A stretch of DNA of 64,000 nucleotides from Bacteroidaceae bacterium (GCA_017458585.1 JAFTAJ010000036.1:1-64000), one strand, 5' to 3'. Shown: positions 25,033 through 33,086, counted from the first letter of the stretch. Notes: generated from the sequence alone by a model not told the origin. Made by a program: numbers and translations.

Positions 25033-25303
25033 CTTAGTGCGACCTCACGAGCAATAAAGCAGACTTCGTCAAAACTAAAGCTGTTTTCCCGCAAGAAAAA
25101 GCTGACTTTGCCTAATTTTAAGCAGACTTCGTCAAATTATTTCCGCCGAAACATTACTTTATCTCGGCGGAGACAATGTAGTGTTTCGGCCGAAATAATT
25201 TATTATCTCGGCGGAGATATTTTCATGAGAGCGCGCTAAGATATTATGAAGTCGCACTAAGATTTCATGAGAGTACGCTAAGATTCCACAAAGTCGCGTT
25301 ATT
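25033..25303. repeat. 21-bp-unit inverted array with palindromic core (locus A)
   Basis: Four 21-bp units at 25056-25139, preceded by a related partial unit, carry the core GCAGACTTCGTC. A core follows with CCGCCGA/TCGGCGG hairpins (25143-25170) and the palindrome TTTCGGCCGAAA (25184-25195). Four more 21-bp units (25220-25303) carry AAGTCGCGCTAAG, the reverse complement of the left-arm type. The whole is thus a long imperfect palindrome built of tandem 21-mers. A 78-residue ORF across it is not credible. This fills most of the 24863-25572 spacer; 25304-25480 shows nothing recognisable. Confidence 0.75.
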
Positions 25304-25482
25304 TTTGCACGCACTCCGCCAAAAAAACCACGAGATTACGCTTATTTATAAAAAGACATGGGATAATTTGCCTACTGTCCGATGCGGGAGATTTTATGGT
25401 CGAAGGAGCTGAAATTATTTGAATTTTGACCTTTGATATTTGAAATTTAGATAAATCGTGGGAATATGTCATTTTATTTATT

Positions 25483-25490
25483 TACCTTTG
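25483..25490 (+). promoter_or_regulatory. lpxA promoter -7 box
   Basis: TACCTTTG matches TAnnTTTG exactly, 82 nt before the ATG. The leader would include the octamer tracts at 25506-25564. Confidence 0.6.
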
Positions 25491-25505
25491 CGGACACTAT
25501 TAAGA

Positions 25506-25564
25506 AAACTGAAAAATTGAAAAACTGAGGTGCTTCAATTCTTCAACTCTTAAACTATTCAATT
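25506..25564. repeat. Octamer tracts in the lpxA leader
   Basis: AAACTGAA, AAATTGAA and AAACTGAG (25506-25529), then CTTCAATT, CTTCAACT, CTTAAACT and ATTCAATT (25533-25564). The second set, reversed, resembles the RAGTTCRA words at 1642 and 3183. The two sets are roughly inverted relative to each other and could pair in RNA. Confidence 0.75.
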
Positions 25565-25572
25565 CTAAAATA

Positions 25573-26346
25573 ATGAACAACATCAGTCCTTTGGCTTTTA
25601 TCGACCCTGCCGCCAAGATTGGCGACGGATGTGAGATTGGGCCTTTCTGCTTTATCGACAAGAATGTGGTTATCGGCGACAACAACAAGCTGATGAACAG
25701 CGTGACGGTGCTGAGCGGCGCTCGCATCGGCAACGGCAACGTGTTCTTCCCGGGCGCAGTGATAAGCGCCATCCCGCAGGACCTGAAGTTCCGCGGCGAG
25801 GAGACGACGGCCGAGATTGGCGATAACAACAAGATACGCGAGAATGTGACTATCAACCGCGGCACGAACGCCAAGAAGCGCACTATCGTGGGCAACGGCA
25901 ACCTGCTGATGGAGGGTGTGCACGTGGCGCACGACGCCATCGTGGGCGACAACTGCATCATCGGCAACAGCACCAAGATTGCCGGTGAGGTGATTGTGGA
26001 TGACTTCGCCGTGATTAGCGCCAGCGTGCTCATCCACCAGTTCTGCCGCGTGGGCAGCTACGCAATGCTCGGCGGCGGCACTCGCACCAGTCAGGACATT
26101 CCGCCTTACTCCACCGTGGCACGAGAGCCCGCCACCTACTGCGGCCTCAACCTCATAGGTCTGCGCCGACATAAGTTTACTGCGCAGCGCATTGAGGACA
26201 TCCACGAGGTGTATCGCATCATATACAACCGCGCCTTCACTATGGATGAGCGCATCGCACAGATTCGCGCACAGTTCCCCGACAACCCTGACGTGGACTA
26301 TATCCTGCACTTCGTGCAGTCCTCGAAGAGGGGAATAGTGTATTAA
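25573..26346 (+). CDS. lpxA: UDP-N-acetylglucosamine acyltransferase
   Basis: A 257-residue left-handed beta-helix enzyme for the first acylation of lipid A synthesis. Hexapeptide repeats begin at FIDPAAKIGDGCEIGPF. The catalytic His is in MEGVHVAHDAIVGDN, and HQFCRVGSYAMLGGG is the conserved LpxA segment. The C-terminal helical part starts near LNLIGLRRHKF. It completes the lpxD, lpxC-fabZ, lpxA set. Confidence 0.97.
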   Translation: MNNISPLAFIDPAAKIGDGCEIGPFCFIDKNVVIGDNNKLMNSVTVLSGARIGNGNVFFPGAVISAIPQDLKFRGEETTAEIGDNNKIRENVTINRGTNAKKRTIVGNGNLLMEGVHVAHDAIVGDNCIIGNSTKIAGEVIVDDFAVISASVLIHQFCRVGSYAMLGGGTRTSQDIPPYSTVAREPATYCGLNLIGLRRHKFTAQRIEDIHEVYRIIYNRAFTMDERIAQIRAQFPDNPDVDYILHFVQSSKRGIVY

Positions 26347-26362
26347 TATTGAGGATTATAAG

Positions 26363-26441
26363 TAACGAAAACGATAACGAAAACGAAGACACATCTTACA
26401 TCTGGCATCTGACATCTCTTGCCTCTTGACTCTAAACTCTC
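26363..26441. repeat. Word tracts between lpxA and the ORF-3-like gene
   Basis: A repeated AACGAAAACGA is followed by CATCTTA, CATCTGG, CATCTGA and CATCTCT (26392-26419) and then by CTCTTGA, CTCTAAA and CTCTCGA. All of the latter are heptamers. The spacer is essentially made of these words. Confidence 0.75.
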
Positions 26442-26464
26442 GACAATAAAAATTTGAATACTAT

Positions 26465-27007
26465 ATGCTATACAAGATTGCCCTTATATGCGACGAGGTC
26501 GCTGACTTCTTTCGCGAGATAACTATTGATGCGGACGCAAAGTTTCTGGACCTCAGCAACGCCATACTGGCGGCGTGCGGATACGACGACAGCCAGATAA
26601 CGAGTTTCTTCACCTGCTCCGACACGTGGGACAAGGAGCTGCAGATTGTGCGCGAGGACATGGGCACCTCCGCTGAGGACGAGGATGTGTATCTGATGGC
26701 TTCGACGCCGCTGCGCGACCTGCTGGAGGACGAGGAGCAGAAGATGATATATGTCTTTGACCCCGCCAACGACCGCATCTTCTACCTGGAGCTGACGGAG
26801 ATAGTGACGGGCAAGTCGCTGGACAAGGCGGAGTGCACGATGTCGCGCGGCAAGGCGCCGCAGCAGCTCAAAGGCTTCGATCTGGACTTCAACACTCTGG
26901 GCAGCGACAATGCTGACCTGGACCTGGATCTCGACGACTACAGCGACGACGGTTACAACGACGACGAGTTCGACCCCGACGCCTTCGGCATCGATGGAGA
27001 GGGGTAA
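26465..27007 (+). CDS. Plasmid pRiA4b ORF-3-like protein with acidic tail
   Basis: A 180-residue protein. The first 120 residues (YKIALICDEVADFFREITIDAD, later YVFDPANDRIFYLEL) fit the pRiA4b ORF-3-like family of unknown function. The last 40 residues are strongly acidic (LDLDLDDYSDDGYNDDEFDP), suggesting binding to a basic partner. It overlaps the miaA start by 14 nt, so the two are translationally linked. No membrane segment is seen. Confidence 0.8.
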   Translation: MLYKIALICDEVADFFREITIDADAKFLDLSNAILAACGYDDSQITSFFTCSDTWDKELQIVREDMGTSAEDEDVYLMASTPLRDLLEDEEQKMIYVFDPANDRIFYLELTEIVTGKSLDKAECTMSRGKAPQQLKGFDLDFNTLGSDNADLDLDLDDYSDDGYNDDEFDPDAFGIDGEG

Positions 27008-27923
27008 AAGAACTTTGTTTGTCCTCCTCGGCCCTACGGGCGTAGGGAAGACGGAGTTGGCGCTGCGCATTGCCGAGATGCTGGGCACTCCCATCATCAA
27101 CGCTGACTCACGACAGATATACAAGGATATTCCTATCGGCACTGCCGCACCGACTGCTGAGCAACAGCAGAGGGTGCGGCATTACTTTGTGGGTACGCTG
27201 GCGCTGGACGAATACTACAGCGCGGCAGAGTATGAGAGGCAGGTGTGGGATCTGCTGCCCACGCTCTACGAGACGAACCCTTGCGCCCTGCTCACTGGCG
27301 GCAGTATGCTCTATATTGACGCGGTGTGCCATGGCATTGACGACATACCGACGGTGGAGCCAGAGACGCGCGCCATGATGCGGCAGCGGCTGAAGGACGA
27401 GGGGCTTGAGCGCCTATGCGCCGAGCTGCGGCTGCTCGACCCGACGTACTACGCCAAGGCGGACCTCCACAACACGCAGCGCATTGTTCACGCGCTGGAG
27501 ATTTGCTACCAGACGGGGAGGGCGTATTCGTCATTTCTTGGTCGCAAAGCCGCAAAGCCGCAAAGCTCTGAGACTAACAATTATCAAATAGTTAAGGTTG
27601 GTCTCTACCGTGAGAGGGCGGACTTGTTTGACCGCATCAACAGGAGGACGGTGCAGATGGTGGAGGAGGGATTTGTGGAGGAGACCCGCAGAGTGTATGC
27701 GCTGCGCCACCTGAACAGCCTCAACACGGTGGGCTACAAGGAGATGTTTCGCTACATCAGCGGGGAATGGACGCTGGAGCAGGCGGTGGAGAAGATACAA
27801 CGCAACACGCGAGTGTATGCCAAAAAGCAGATGACGTGGTTTAAGCGTGACCAGGACATCCACTGGTTCCACGCCAACGAGACAGACAAAGTGCTGGAGT
27901 ACGTAAAAGTATTACTAAAATGA
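26994..27923 (+). CDS. miaA: tRNA dimethylallyltransferase
   Basis: A 309-residue enzyme that prenylates A37 of tRNAs reading U-starting codons. The P-loop LLGPTGVGKTELALRI is at residues 10-25, then INADSRQIYKDIPIGTA and the C-terminal NTVGYKEMFRYISGEWTLEQAVEKIQRNTRVYAKKQMTWF. The ATG at 26994 lies within the preceding gene. Around residues 183-195 (RKAAKPQSSETNN) the sequence is encoded by an 8-bp word tract at 27541-27564, placed in a loop where related proteins are shorter. Confidence 0.95.
   Translation: MERGKRTLFVLLGPTGVGKTELALRIAEMLGTPIINADSRQIYKDIPIGTAAPTAEQQQRVRHYFVGTLALDEYYSAAEYERQVWDLLPTLYETNPCALLTGGSMLYIDAVCHGIDDIPTVEPETRAMMRQRLKDEGLERLCAELRLLDPTYYAKADLHNTQRIVHALEICYQTGRAYSSFLGRKAAKPQSSETNNYQIVKVGLYRERADLFDRINRRTVQMVEEGFVEETRRVYALRHLNSLNTVGYKEMFRYISGEWTLEQAVEKIQRNTRVYAKKQMTWFKRDQDIHWFHANETDKVLEYVKVLLK
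27541..27564. repeat. Octamer tract inside miaA (GYCGCAAA)
   Basis: GTCGCAAA, GCCGCAAA and GCCGCAAA, then a degenerate GCTCTGAG. The word is the reverse complement of that in the acyltransferase at 33324-33363, so two unrelated genes carry the same in-frame tract. Confidence 0.8.
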
Positions 27924-28942
27924 TTGAAGGACACGGAGACGACTTATACAGATACAGCGTCATAGAGAGCAATTTCTCGTCAAATATTTGTTCACACCCC
28001 GACAGCAGGCTGCAACCGCTGATGGAGCACCTCGCGTCAATGCCCGCACTGCTCAGTCACTATCCCGAGCCAGAGGCGTGGTCGCTGGAGAAAATGATTG
28101 CAGAGCGCCACGGCATTGCCCCCCAATGTGTCATCGCCACCAGCGGAGCCACCGAAGCCATCTATCTGGTGGCGCGTGTACTTAGGACAGGTGCCGTCAT
28201 ACCCAGCCCCACCTTCAGCGAATATGAGAAAGCCTGTTCCTTAACAGCCTATCATACATATACTCCCCTTTCACTGAATACTCTACCTAAAACCGATTCC
28301 GTTCTATGGCTGTGCAATCCCAACAACCCTACAGGAGAGGTTTTGAGCCAGAGCGAGGTACGTCAACTGCTACGCCGATACCAAGATGTGGTTATCGACC
28401 AGTCATACAAACGCTATACCGACATCCCCGTTATGTCTGCTCAAGACGCAGTGCGCATCCGTCACATAGTGCTCATCCACTCCATGACCAAGGACTATTG
28501 CGTGCCCGGACTACGCCTTGGATACATCGTAGCTGCACCGCAACAGGCCAATCTTTTTCGACGCTATATGCGCCCATGGGCAGTGTCATCGCTGGCCATT
28601 GAAGCAGGCAAATATCTACTACAACATGACGACCTGCTGGCACAGCCAGACCTGCGCGAGGCACAGAGACTACACCAACGGCTACAGCAGATAGAGGGCA
28701 TTAGTGTAGCCCCCACTCACACCAATTTTATGCTGTGCAAACTGAAGCACGGGACAAGCCATGATCTCAAGGAATATCTCGCCCGTGAGCATAAGATGCT
28801 GATACGCGATGCTGCTAATTTCCGCGGTCTGTCAGCACCATACTTCCGTATCGCTGCTCAGACTCCGGCAGAGAACGATGCTCTCGTAGAAGCTATCAGA
28901 CAATTTCTTGATGAGTTGACGAGTAGACAAGAATACAAGTAG
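27920..28942 (+). CDS. cobD: PLP aminotransferase, CobD-type threonine-phosphate decarboxylase
   Basis: A 340-residue fold-type I PLP enzyme. ATSGATEAIYLVARVL binds the cofactor phosphate, LCNPNNPTGEVL and VIDQSYKRYTD follow, and the Schiff-base Lys is in IHSMTKDYCVPGLRLGY. The closest families are HisC and CobD/CobC. The neighbouring cbiB, cobT, cobU and cobS favour L-threonine-O-3-phosphate decarboxylase, which makes the aminopropanol linker of cobalamin. The start overlaps the miaA stop (ATGA). The C-terminal TSRQEYK and the spacer after it consist of a short repeat (AGTAGACAAG/AATACAAG). Confidence 0.8.
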   Translation: MIEGHGDDLYRYSVIESNFSSNICSHPDSRLQPLMEHLASMPALLSHYPEPEAWSLEKMIAERHGIAPQCVIATSGATEAIYLVARVLRTGAVIPSPTFSEYEKACSLTAYHTYTPLSLNTLPKTDSVLWLCNPNNPTGEVLSQSEVRQLLRRYQDVVIDQSYKRYTDIPVMSAQDAVRIRHIVLIHSMTKDYCVPGLRLGYIVAAPQQANLFRRYMRPWAVSSLAIEAGKYLLQHDDLLAQPDLREAQRLHQRLQQIEGISVAPTHTNFMLCKLKHGTSHDLKEYLAREHKMLIRDAANFRGLSAPYFRIAAQTPAENDALVEAIRQFLDELTSRQEYK

Positions 28943-28950
28943 ACAAGGTA

Positions 28951-29886
28951 TTGCTTAATTGCTTATTCATATTGCCACTGCTGGTGGGCTGGGTGCTCGA
29001 CCTGCTATTGGGCGACCCCGCCTGGCTACCTCATCCCGTTGTGGGGATGGGCAAGATGATTGCATCGGGCGAACGCCACCTCAACCGCGGCAGCCATCGC
29101 ATGCTGAAGGGAGCACTGTTAACCGTGACACTCATTGCGCTGACATTCGCCGCTGCGTGGGCTATACTCCATTTCACACCTTTTCCTTATGACCTAATCC
29201 TCGAAGCGATTGTGGTGTACTATTGTCTGGCAGGCACCACCTTAGTGCGCGAAGTGCGCGGAGTGTTTAAGGCACTTGACCGTTCGCTTGAAGAAGGGCG
29301 ACGGCAGGTGAGCCGCATCGTAGGACGCGACACCAACGCGCTCTCTGCCCAAGAGGTACGCACGGCAGCACTCGAGACACTGGCCGAGAACCTCAGCGAC
29401 GGAGTTATCGCTCCCCTGTTTTGGTATGCTCTGCTGGGCGCACCGGGCATGCTGGCCTACAAGATGGTCAATACTCTCGACTCGATAATTGGCTACCGCA
29501 ACGAGCGCTATCGCCGCTTCGGCTGCTGGGCGGCACGGATAGATGATGTTGCCAACTTTATCCCCGCACGCCTCACGGCTATGCTGATGGTTTTGTCAAG
29601 AGCCAAGAGACTAGTGTCGAGACTTAATTTTGTTTTGAAGCACGGCCCGCGTCATGCCTCGCCCAACAGCGGATATCCCGAGGCTGCTCTCGCCGGCATA
29701 CTCAACTGCCGCTTTGGAGGACCACACCTCTATTTTGGCGAGATGGTGGACAAGCCATACATCGGTGACAATGACCGCAAACTGACAACACGCGACATGA
29801 AGATTGCCGTCCGTGTCAACCGTATCGCCGAGGTGCTGATGGTGGCGATAGTGGCGGGTGCGGTTGTGCTTAAAAATACTTGGTGA
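28951..29886 (+). CDS. cbiB: Adenosylcobinamide-phosphate synthase
   Basis: A 311-residue membrane protein that attaches the aminopropanol phosphate to adenosylcobyric acid. The family start LVGWVLDLLLGDPAWLPHPVVGMGK is clear, as are AALETLAENLSDGVIAPLFW and ARIDDVANFIPARLTA. Four or five membrane segments are present. No ATG is available at the N-terminus; TTG at 28951 or at 28972 must serve. The 3' end overlaps the convergent cobT by 17 nt. Confidence 0.93.
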   Translation: MLNCLFILPLLVGWVLDLLLGDPAWLPHPVVGMGKMIASGERHLNRGSHRMLKGALLTVTLIALTFAAAWAILHFTPFPYDLILEAIVVYYCLAGTTLVREVRGVFKALDRSLEEGRRQVSRIVGRDTNALSAQEVRTAALETLAENLSDGVIAPLFWYALLGAPGMLAYKMVNTLDSIIGYRNERYRRFGCWAARIDDVANFIPARLTAMLMVLSRAKRLVSRLNFVLKHGPRHASPNSGYPEAALAGILNCRFGGPHLYFGEMVDKPYIGDNDRKLTTRDMKIAVRVNRIAEVLMVAIVAGAVVLKNTW

Positions 29887-30922
29887 TTTGTGCGCCCTGG
29901 AAATTGTTCATCTCGTTGACCATGCGCACCGCGGAGTCCACGAGAGGGAAGGCGCAGAGGGCTCCCGTTCCTTCGCCCAGCCGCAGACCTAAATGGAGCA
30001 GCGGTTTGGCGCCTATGGCATCCAACATCTTCTTATGGCCGCTCTCATCGCCGCAGTGGGTGAAAATCATATAATCCTGTGCAGCGGGGCGGAGCCTTAT
30101 GGCTGCCATTGCGCATGCCGTCATAATGAAGCCGTCAATCAAGATAATCAGTTTCTGCCCGGCTGCCCTTAGCATCGCCCCTATTGCTGCCATCATCTCG
30201 AAGCCGCCGAAATAAACGAGAGGACGAGTAGTTGACTGTTCGGGATTTGGAGTGTTATGCAAATAATTACTTACTGCCTGTGAGAGAATTTGGTATTTAT
30301 GGCGTATGCCCTCGTCGTTGAGCCCGGCGCCCGCGCCGATGCACTCTTCAAGAGGGGTGTTGGTCAGCAGATGCATCCATATGCTTGATGGCGAAGTGTT
30401 GGCTATGCCCATTTCGCCAATGCTAAGGATGCGACATCCCTCCGCTACGCAATGGTCCACGAGGTAGCTGCCCACCTGAAGGGCGCGGTCAAACTGCTCC
30501 TCTGTCATAGCCGGACCATGAAGGAAATTTGCTGTGCCCCGTGCTATCTTGCGGTCGAGGATGCCGTCCACACCAGAGAAATCATAATCAACCCCCACAT
30601 CAACAATGCGCAGGGTGAATCGGTGCTGGCGGCAGAACATATTGACTGCACCTCCACCTCGGGTGAAGTTGAGCATTTGCTGCCATGTCACCTCGCGCGG
30701 CGATACGCTGACACCTTCGCGCTCTATGCCGTGATCACCGCCCAGCAAAAGGTGGCAAGGGTGGGCAAGGCTCGGTGACAGGGTATGCTGCACGAGACAC
30801 ACCTGCATAGCAAGTTCCTCCAAGCGTCCCAACGAGCCTTTGGGCTTGTTGAGATTGTCTATCTTATGCTGTATGGCCGGCTGCATGGAGCGGTCAACAG
30901 GCTGTATGGCAAACGTCTTCAT
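29870..30922 (-). CDS. cobT: Nicotinate-nucleotide-dimethylbenzimidazole phosphoribosyltransferase
   Basis: A 350-residue enzyme that activates the lower ligand base as alpha-ribazole phosphate. The N-terminal KIDNLNKPKGSLGRLEELA, then GGDHGIEREGVSVSPREVT and SIGEMGIANT, are typical; the catalytic Glu lies in the C-terminal GLRLGEGTGA. It overlaps cobU by 4 nt (ATGA) and is the last gene of the minus-strand run that starts at PBP1A. Confidence 0.95.
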   Translation of the reverse strand: MKTFAIQPVDRSMQPAIQHKIDNLNKPKGSLGRLEELAMQVCLVQHTLSPSLAHPCHLLLGGDHGIEREGVSVSPREVTWQQMLNFTRGGGAVNMFCRQHRFTLRIVDVGVDYDFSGVDGILDRKIARGTANFLHGPAMTEEQFDRALQVGSYLVDHCVAEGCRILSIGEMGIANTSPSSIWMHLLTNTPLEECIGAGAGLNDEGIRHKYQILSQAVSNYLHNTPNPEQSTTRPLVYFGGFEMMAAIGAMLRAAGQKLIILIDGFIMTACAMAAIRLRPAAQDYMIFTHCGDESGHKKMLDAIGAKPLLHLGLRLGEGTGALCAFPLVDSAVRMVNEMNNFQGAQITKYF

Positions 30923-31434
30923 TTTATTTTCACTTCTATGCCGCTGACCATAAGGATTACCTCATCAGCGCGAGTGGCTATGTATTGGTTCATCCATCCC
31001 TGCAGGTCAGTGAAACGACGCTGAAGCGCATTATCACTCACTGCACCGCTGCCTATCTCATTGGTAACGAAGATGTAGGTTGCATCGTGAGCGGTGAAGG
31101 CATCGAACTCCTTCTTGGCGGCTTCCAGACACTGTTCTATGTCGGACTCAAGGCGATAGAAGAAGTTGGTGAGCCACAAGGTTACGCAGTCCACCACCAC
31201 TACGCGCCCAGTAAGATCGTGGCGGCTGAGATATAGCTCCTCCTCGATATTGGTCCACTGTGGACCACGCCGCTCCTGATGACGGACTACACGCTGGCGG
31301 AACTCTTCGTCCCATATATGTGCAGTAGCCACATACACGGGATTGTCACTCAGCGAGAGTGCCAGTTGCTCGGCCTTGGTGCTCTTGCCAGAGCGCTGGC
31401 CACCTGTTATAAGAATAATACGACGGTCAGACAT
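30919..31434 (-). CDS. cobU: Adenosylcobinamide kinase / guanylyltransferase
   Basis: A 171-residue bifunctional enzyme that phosphorylates adenosylcobinamide and transfers GMP to it. The P-loop is ILITGGQRSGKSTKAEQLAL, near residues 6-25, followed by YVATAHIWDEEFRQRVVRHQERR with the guanylylated His, then VVVDCVTLWLTN and FVTNEIGSGAVS. The ATG at 31434 lies within the heptamer tract that also encodes the cobS C-terminus; the two genes overlap by 8 nt. Confidence 0.95.
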   Translation of the reverse strand: MSDRRIILITGGQRSGKSTKAEQLALSLSDNPVYVATAHIWDEEFRQRVVRHQERRGPQWTNIEEELYLSRHDLTGRVVVVDCVTLWLTNFFYRLESDIEQCLEAAKKEFDAFTAHDATYIFVTNEIGSGAVSDNALQRRFTDLQGWMNQYIATRADEVILMVSGIEVKIK

Positions 31435-32317
31435 TAAACATTGAGCTTTGAGCATTGAGCATTAAATAGAAACTTAGCTCCACCATCAGGCATACGGCTC
31501 CGCAGCAGTCACCGGTGTAGCCGCGAAGTCTGTGCCAGATAAAGAGATAGAGGAAAAACATCACTAAGGCTGGAAGTATTAATAACATTGAGCATTGAGC
31601 ATTGAACATTGACACTTCGTTCTCGAACTTGCTTGCAAGATTTGCACCGGCTTCGCCGACAGCAAATGCAAGTTCTCGCGACTGCTGCGCAGTTGAACAT
31701 TGAGTATTAAACAAAACCCAGCAGGCCAAGGGCAGCAGTCCCTGCACTGCAAGGCTGATTCTTGCCCCAGTGGTGAATCGGCGATAGACCGTCTTGTTCT
31801 TGGCTTCCTCCTGGCTGCGTGCGTATGGCATCAGTGTCACCAGTTGCGCCGCCAGCATTTTGGCCAGCGGGTCGCCCACTATAATGGCAAAGACTGCAAC
31901 CATAAGGGGCAGTGATGCGAGCACTGCAATCAGCAACAAGACATACACCACCAGTGCGAGCACCCCGTAGGTGCCTATATGCGAGTCCTTCATGATAGCA
32001 AGGATGCGGTTGCGGTCGCGACCACCGCCACCGAAGCCATCGAAGAAGTCAGCCAACCCGTCTTCATGCAGCGCTCCTGTGAGTAGCATACGTGTAGCCA
32101 CTGCCAGCACCACCGCCACAATATAAGGCAAGAACTGGCTGCCCAGCCATAGTGTGGCTGCCATCAACCCGCCCGTGAGCCAACCCGTGAGTGGCCAATA
32201 CTCCACCACCGAGACATAGCACTCCTTCGGTGGTTGGCGCAACCGCCAGAAAGGCAAGCGCGTAAAGAAGATAAACGCCGCCAACGGTCGGTCAAGGAAA
32301 CTGATTGTTATTTGCAT
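31427..32317 (-). CDS. cobS: Cobalamin 5'-phosphate synthase with an inserted repeat segment
   Basis: A 296-residue membrane enzyme that joins GDP-cobinamide and alpha-ribazole phosphate. FFTRLPFWR, the catalytic HEDGLADFFDGFGGG with Asp/Gly residues, and IMKDSHIGTYGVLALV are the family motifs; about six membrane segments are present. Residues about 202-244 come from a 126-bp tract of heptamers with an inserted hairpin (31587-31712). This adds some 42 residues between two membrane segments. The last dozen residues (LNAQSSMFNV) are encoded by another heptamer tract. The frame is intact, so the protein may still work. Confidence 0.92.
   Translation of the reverse strand: MQITISFLDRPLAAFIFFTRLPFWRLRQPPKECYVSVVEYWPLTGWLTGGLMAATLWLGSQFLPYIVAVVLAVATRMLLTGALHEDGLADFFDGFGGGGRDRNRILAIMKDSHIGTYGVLALVVYVLLLIAVLASLPLMVAVFAIIVGDPLAKMLAAQLVTLMPYARSQEEAKNKTVYRRFTTGARISLAVQGLLPLACWVLFNTQCSTAQQSRELAFAVGEAGANLASKFENEVSMFNAQCSMLLILPALVMFFLYLFIWHRLRGYTGDCCGAVCLMVELSFYLMLNAQSSMFNV
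31433..31467. repeat. Heptamer tract at the cobS/cobU junction
   Basis: ATTAAAC, ATTGAGC, TTTGAGC, ATTGAGC and ATTAAAT in tandem. It encodes the cobS C-terminus and contains the cobU start codon. Confidence 0.85.
31587..31712. mobile_element. In-frame heptamer tract with inserted hairpin inside cobS
   Basis: ATTGAGC, ATTGAGC, ATTGAAC and ATTGAC (31587-31613) are followed by an 80-bp hairpin segment and then GTTGAAC, ATTGAGT and ATTAAAC (31692-31712). The segment is flanked by an 11-bp direct repeat, TTGAACATTGA (31602-31612 and 31693-31703). The stem is GAACTTGC/GCAAGTTC (31625-31632 and 31668-31675), continued by ATTTGC/GCAAAT and CGGC-ttc-GCCG, with a second hairpin CTGC-tgc-GCAG. The whole is open in the cobS frame. 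It shares the 14-nt CGARCTTGCTTGCA with the element at 59-171. Confidence 0.75.
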
Positions 32318-32351
32318 TTGCTTGCATCACACTGATTATTTTGCACTACAG

Positions 32352-33086
32352 CTATAATATATTCAATATCTCGGCTAAACTCTCCACTACGTAGGTGGGG
32401 GAACTGTCGGCTCTCTCAAGACCATCCCGTAAAAACATCTCGTCCGCAGTCACATTCCAGCGATTGTAGAGGAGGGTGTCAAGACCTGCCCTCATGGCAC
32501 CGAAGATATCGGTCTGCAGATTGTCGCCTATCATGAGTGTGGTCGCGACCTCTGCCCCCGACTGGCGCAGGGCGTAGTCGAAGAAGGCAAGCGAAGGTTT
32601 GTTGGCACCGGCATCCTCGCTGAGGATGATGGTGTCGAAGTAGGAGCGCAGTCCGCAGGAGGCGAGTTTCTTATACTGCACCTCATGAAATCCGTTGCTG
32701 GTCATGTGCATGCGATAGCCGCGTCGCTTGAGGTAATCCATCAGCTCATAGGCTCCGGGCTGCACGCCGGACTTGGAGGCACAATGGTCGAGGAAACAGT
32801 CGCTCATCTCTATGCAAAAGGCAGCAGTGATATCGAGACCTACTCCCGTGCTCAGCGGACGGCGGAAACGCTCCACAATAAGATAATCACGCGTTATCTC
32901 ACCGCGCGAGTAGCGGCCCCACAAATCTATATTGGCAGCCCAGTAGGCATTGTAGAAGACCTGTGGGTCGGCAAAGTAGCGGTCGAGGCGATAGTCCTCA
33001 AAAGTCTCGCTCAGCGCGATGACGGCATTGCCATAGGTGTCGTACAGCGTGTCGTCTAAGTCGATAAAAAGATCCTTATATTTCAC
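32352..33086 (-). CDS. HAD family hydrolase, YjjG-like
   Basis: A 244-residue HAD phosphatase. The nucleophile motif is LFIDLDDTLYDTYGNA near residues 6-21, motif II is MHMTSNGFHEVQ, the lysine is in SEDAGANKPSLAFFDYAL, and the Asp pair is in TLMIGDNLQTDIFGA. The helical cap is of the YjjG/HAD-IA type, usually acting on nucleotides. It starts within the end of the acyltransferase gene (4-nt ATGA overlap) and is 34 nt upstream of cobS. No alpha-ribazole phosphatase (CobC) is found here, so this enzyme might take that role; this is only inference from position. Confidence 0.87.
   Translation of the reverse strand: MKYKDLFIDLDDTLYDTYGNAVIALSETFEDYRLDRYFADPQVFYNAYWAANIDLWGRYSRGEITRDYLIVERFRRPLSTGVGLDITAAFCIEMSDCFLDHCASKSGVQPGAYELMDYLKRRGYRMHMTSNGFHEVQYKKLASCGLRSYFDTIILSEDAGANKPSLAFFDYALRQSGAEVATTLMIGDNLQTDIFGAMRAGLDTLLYNRWNVTADEMFLRDGLERADSSPTYVVESLAEILNIL

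Noticed and set aside
25003-25239. 78-residue open frame in the 25-kb spacer
   Set aside because: It is composed of the 21-bp units and palindromes and has no protein-like composition or start context.
25033-25303. CRISPR array
   Set aside because: Units are contiguous 21-mers without spacers, and the two arms are inverted relative to each other; no cas genes are nearby.
28951-29886. Frame problem at cbiB because no ATG is present
   Set aside because: The family N-terminus is intact from a TTG at 28951 or 28972, so an alternative start is more likely than a pseudogene.
27920-32351. Cobalamin riboswitch before the cob genes
   Set aside because: The spacers are 34 nt or less, or genes overlap, and no B12-box-like sequence was found upstream of cobD, cbiB or cobS.
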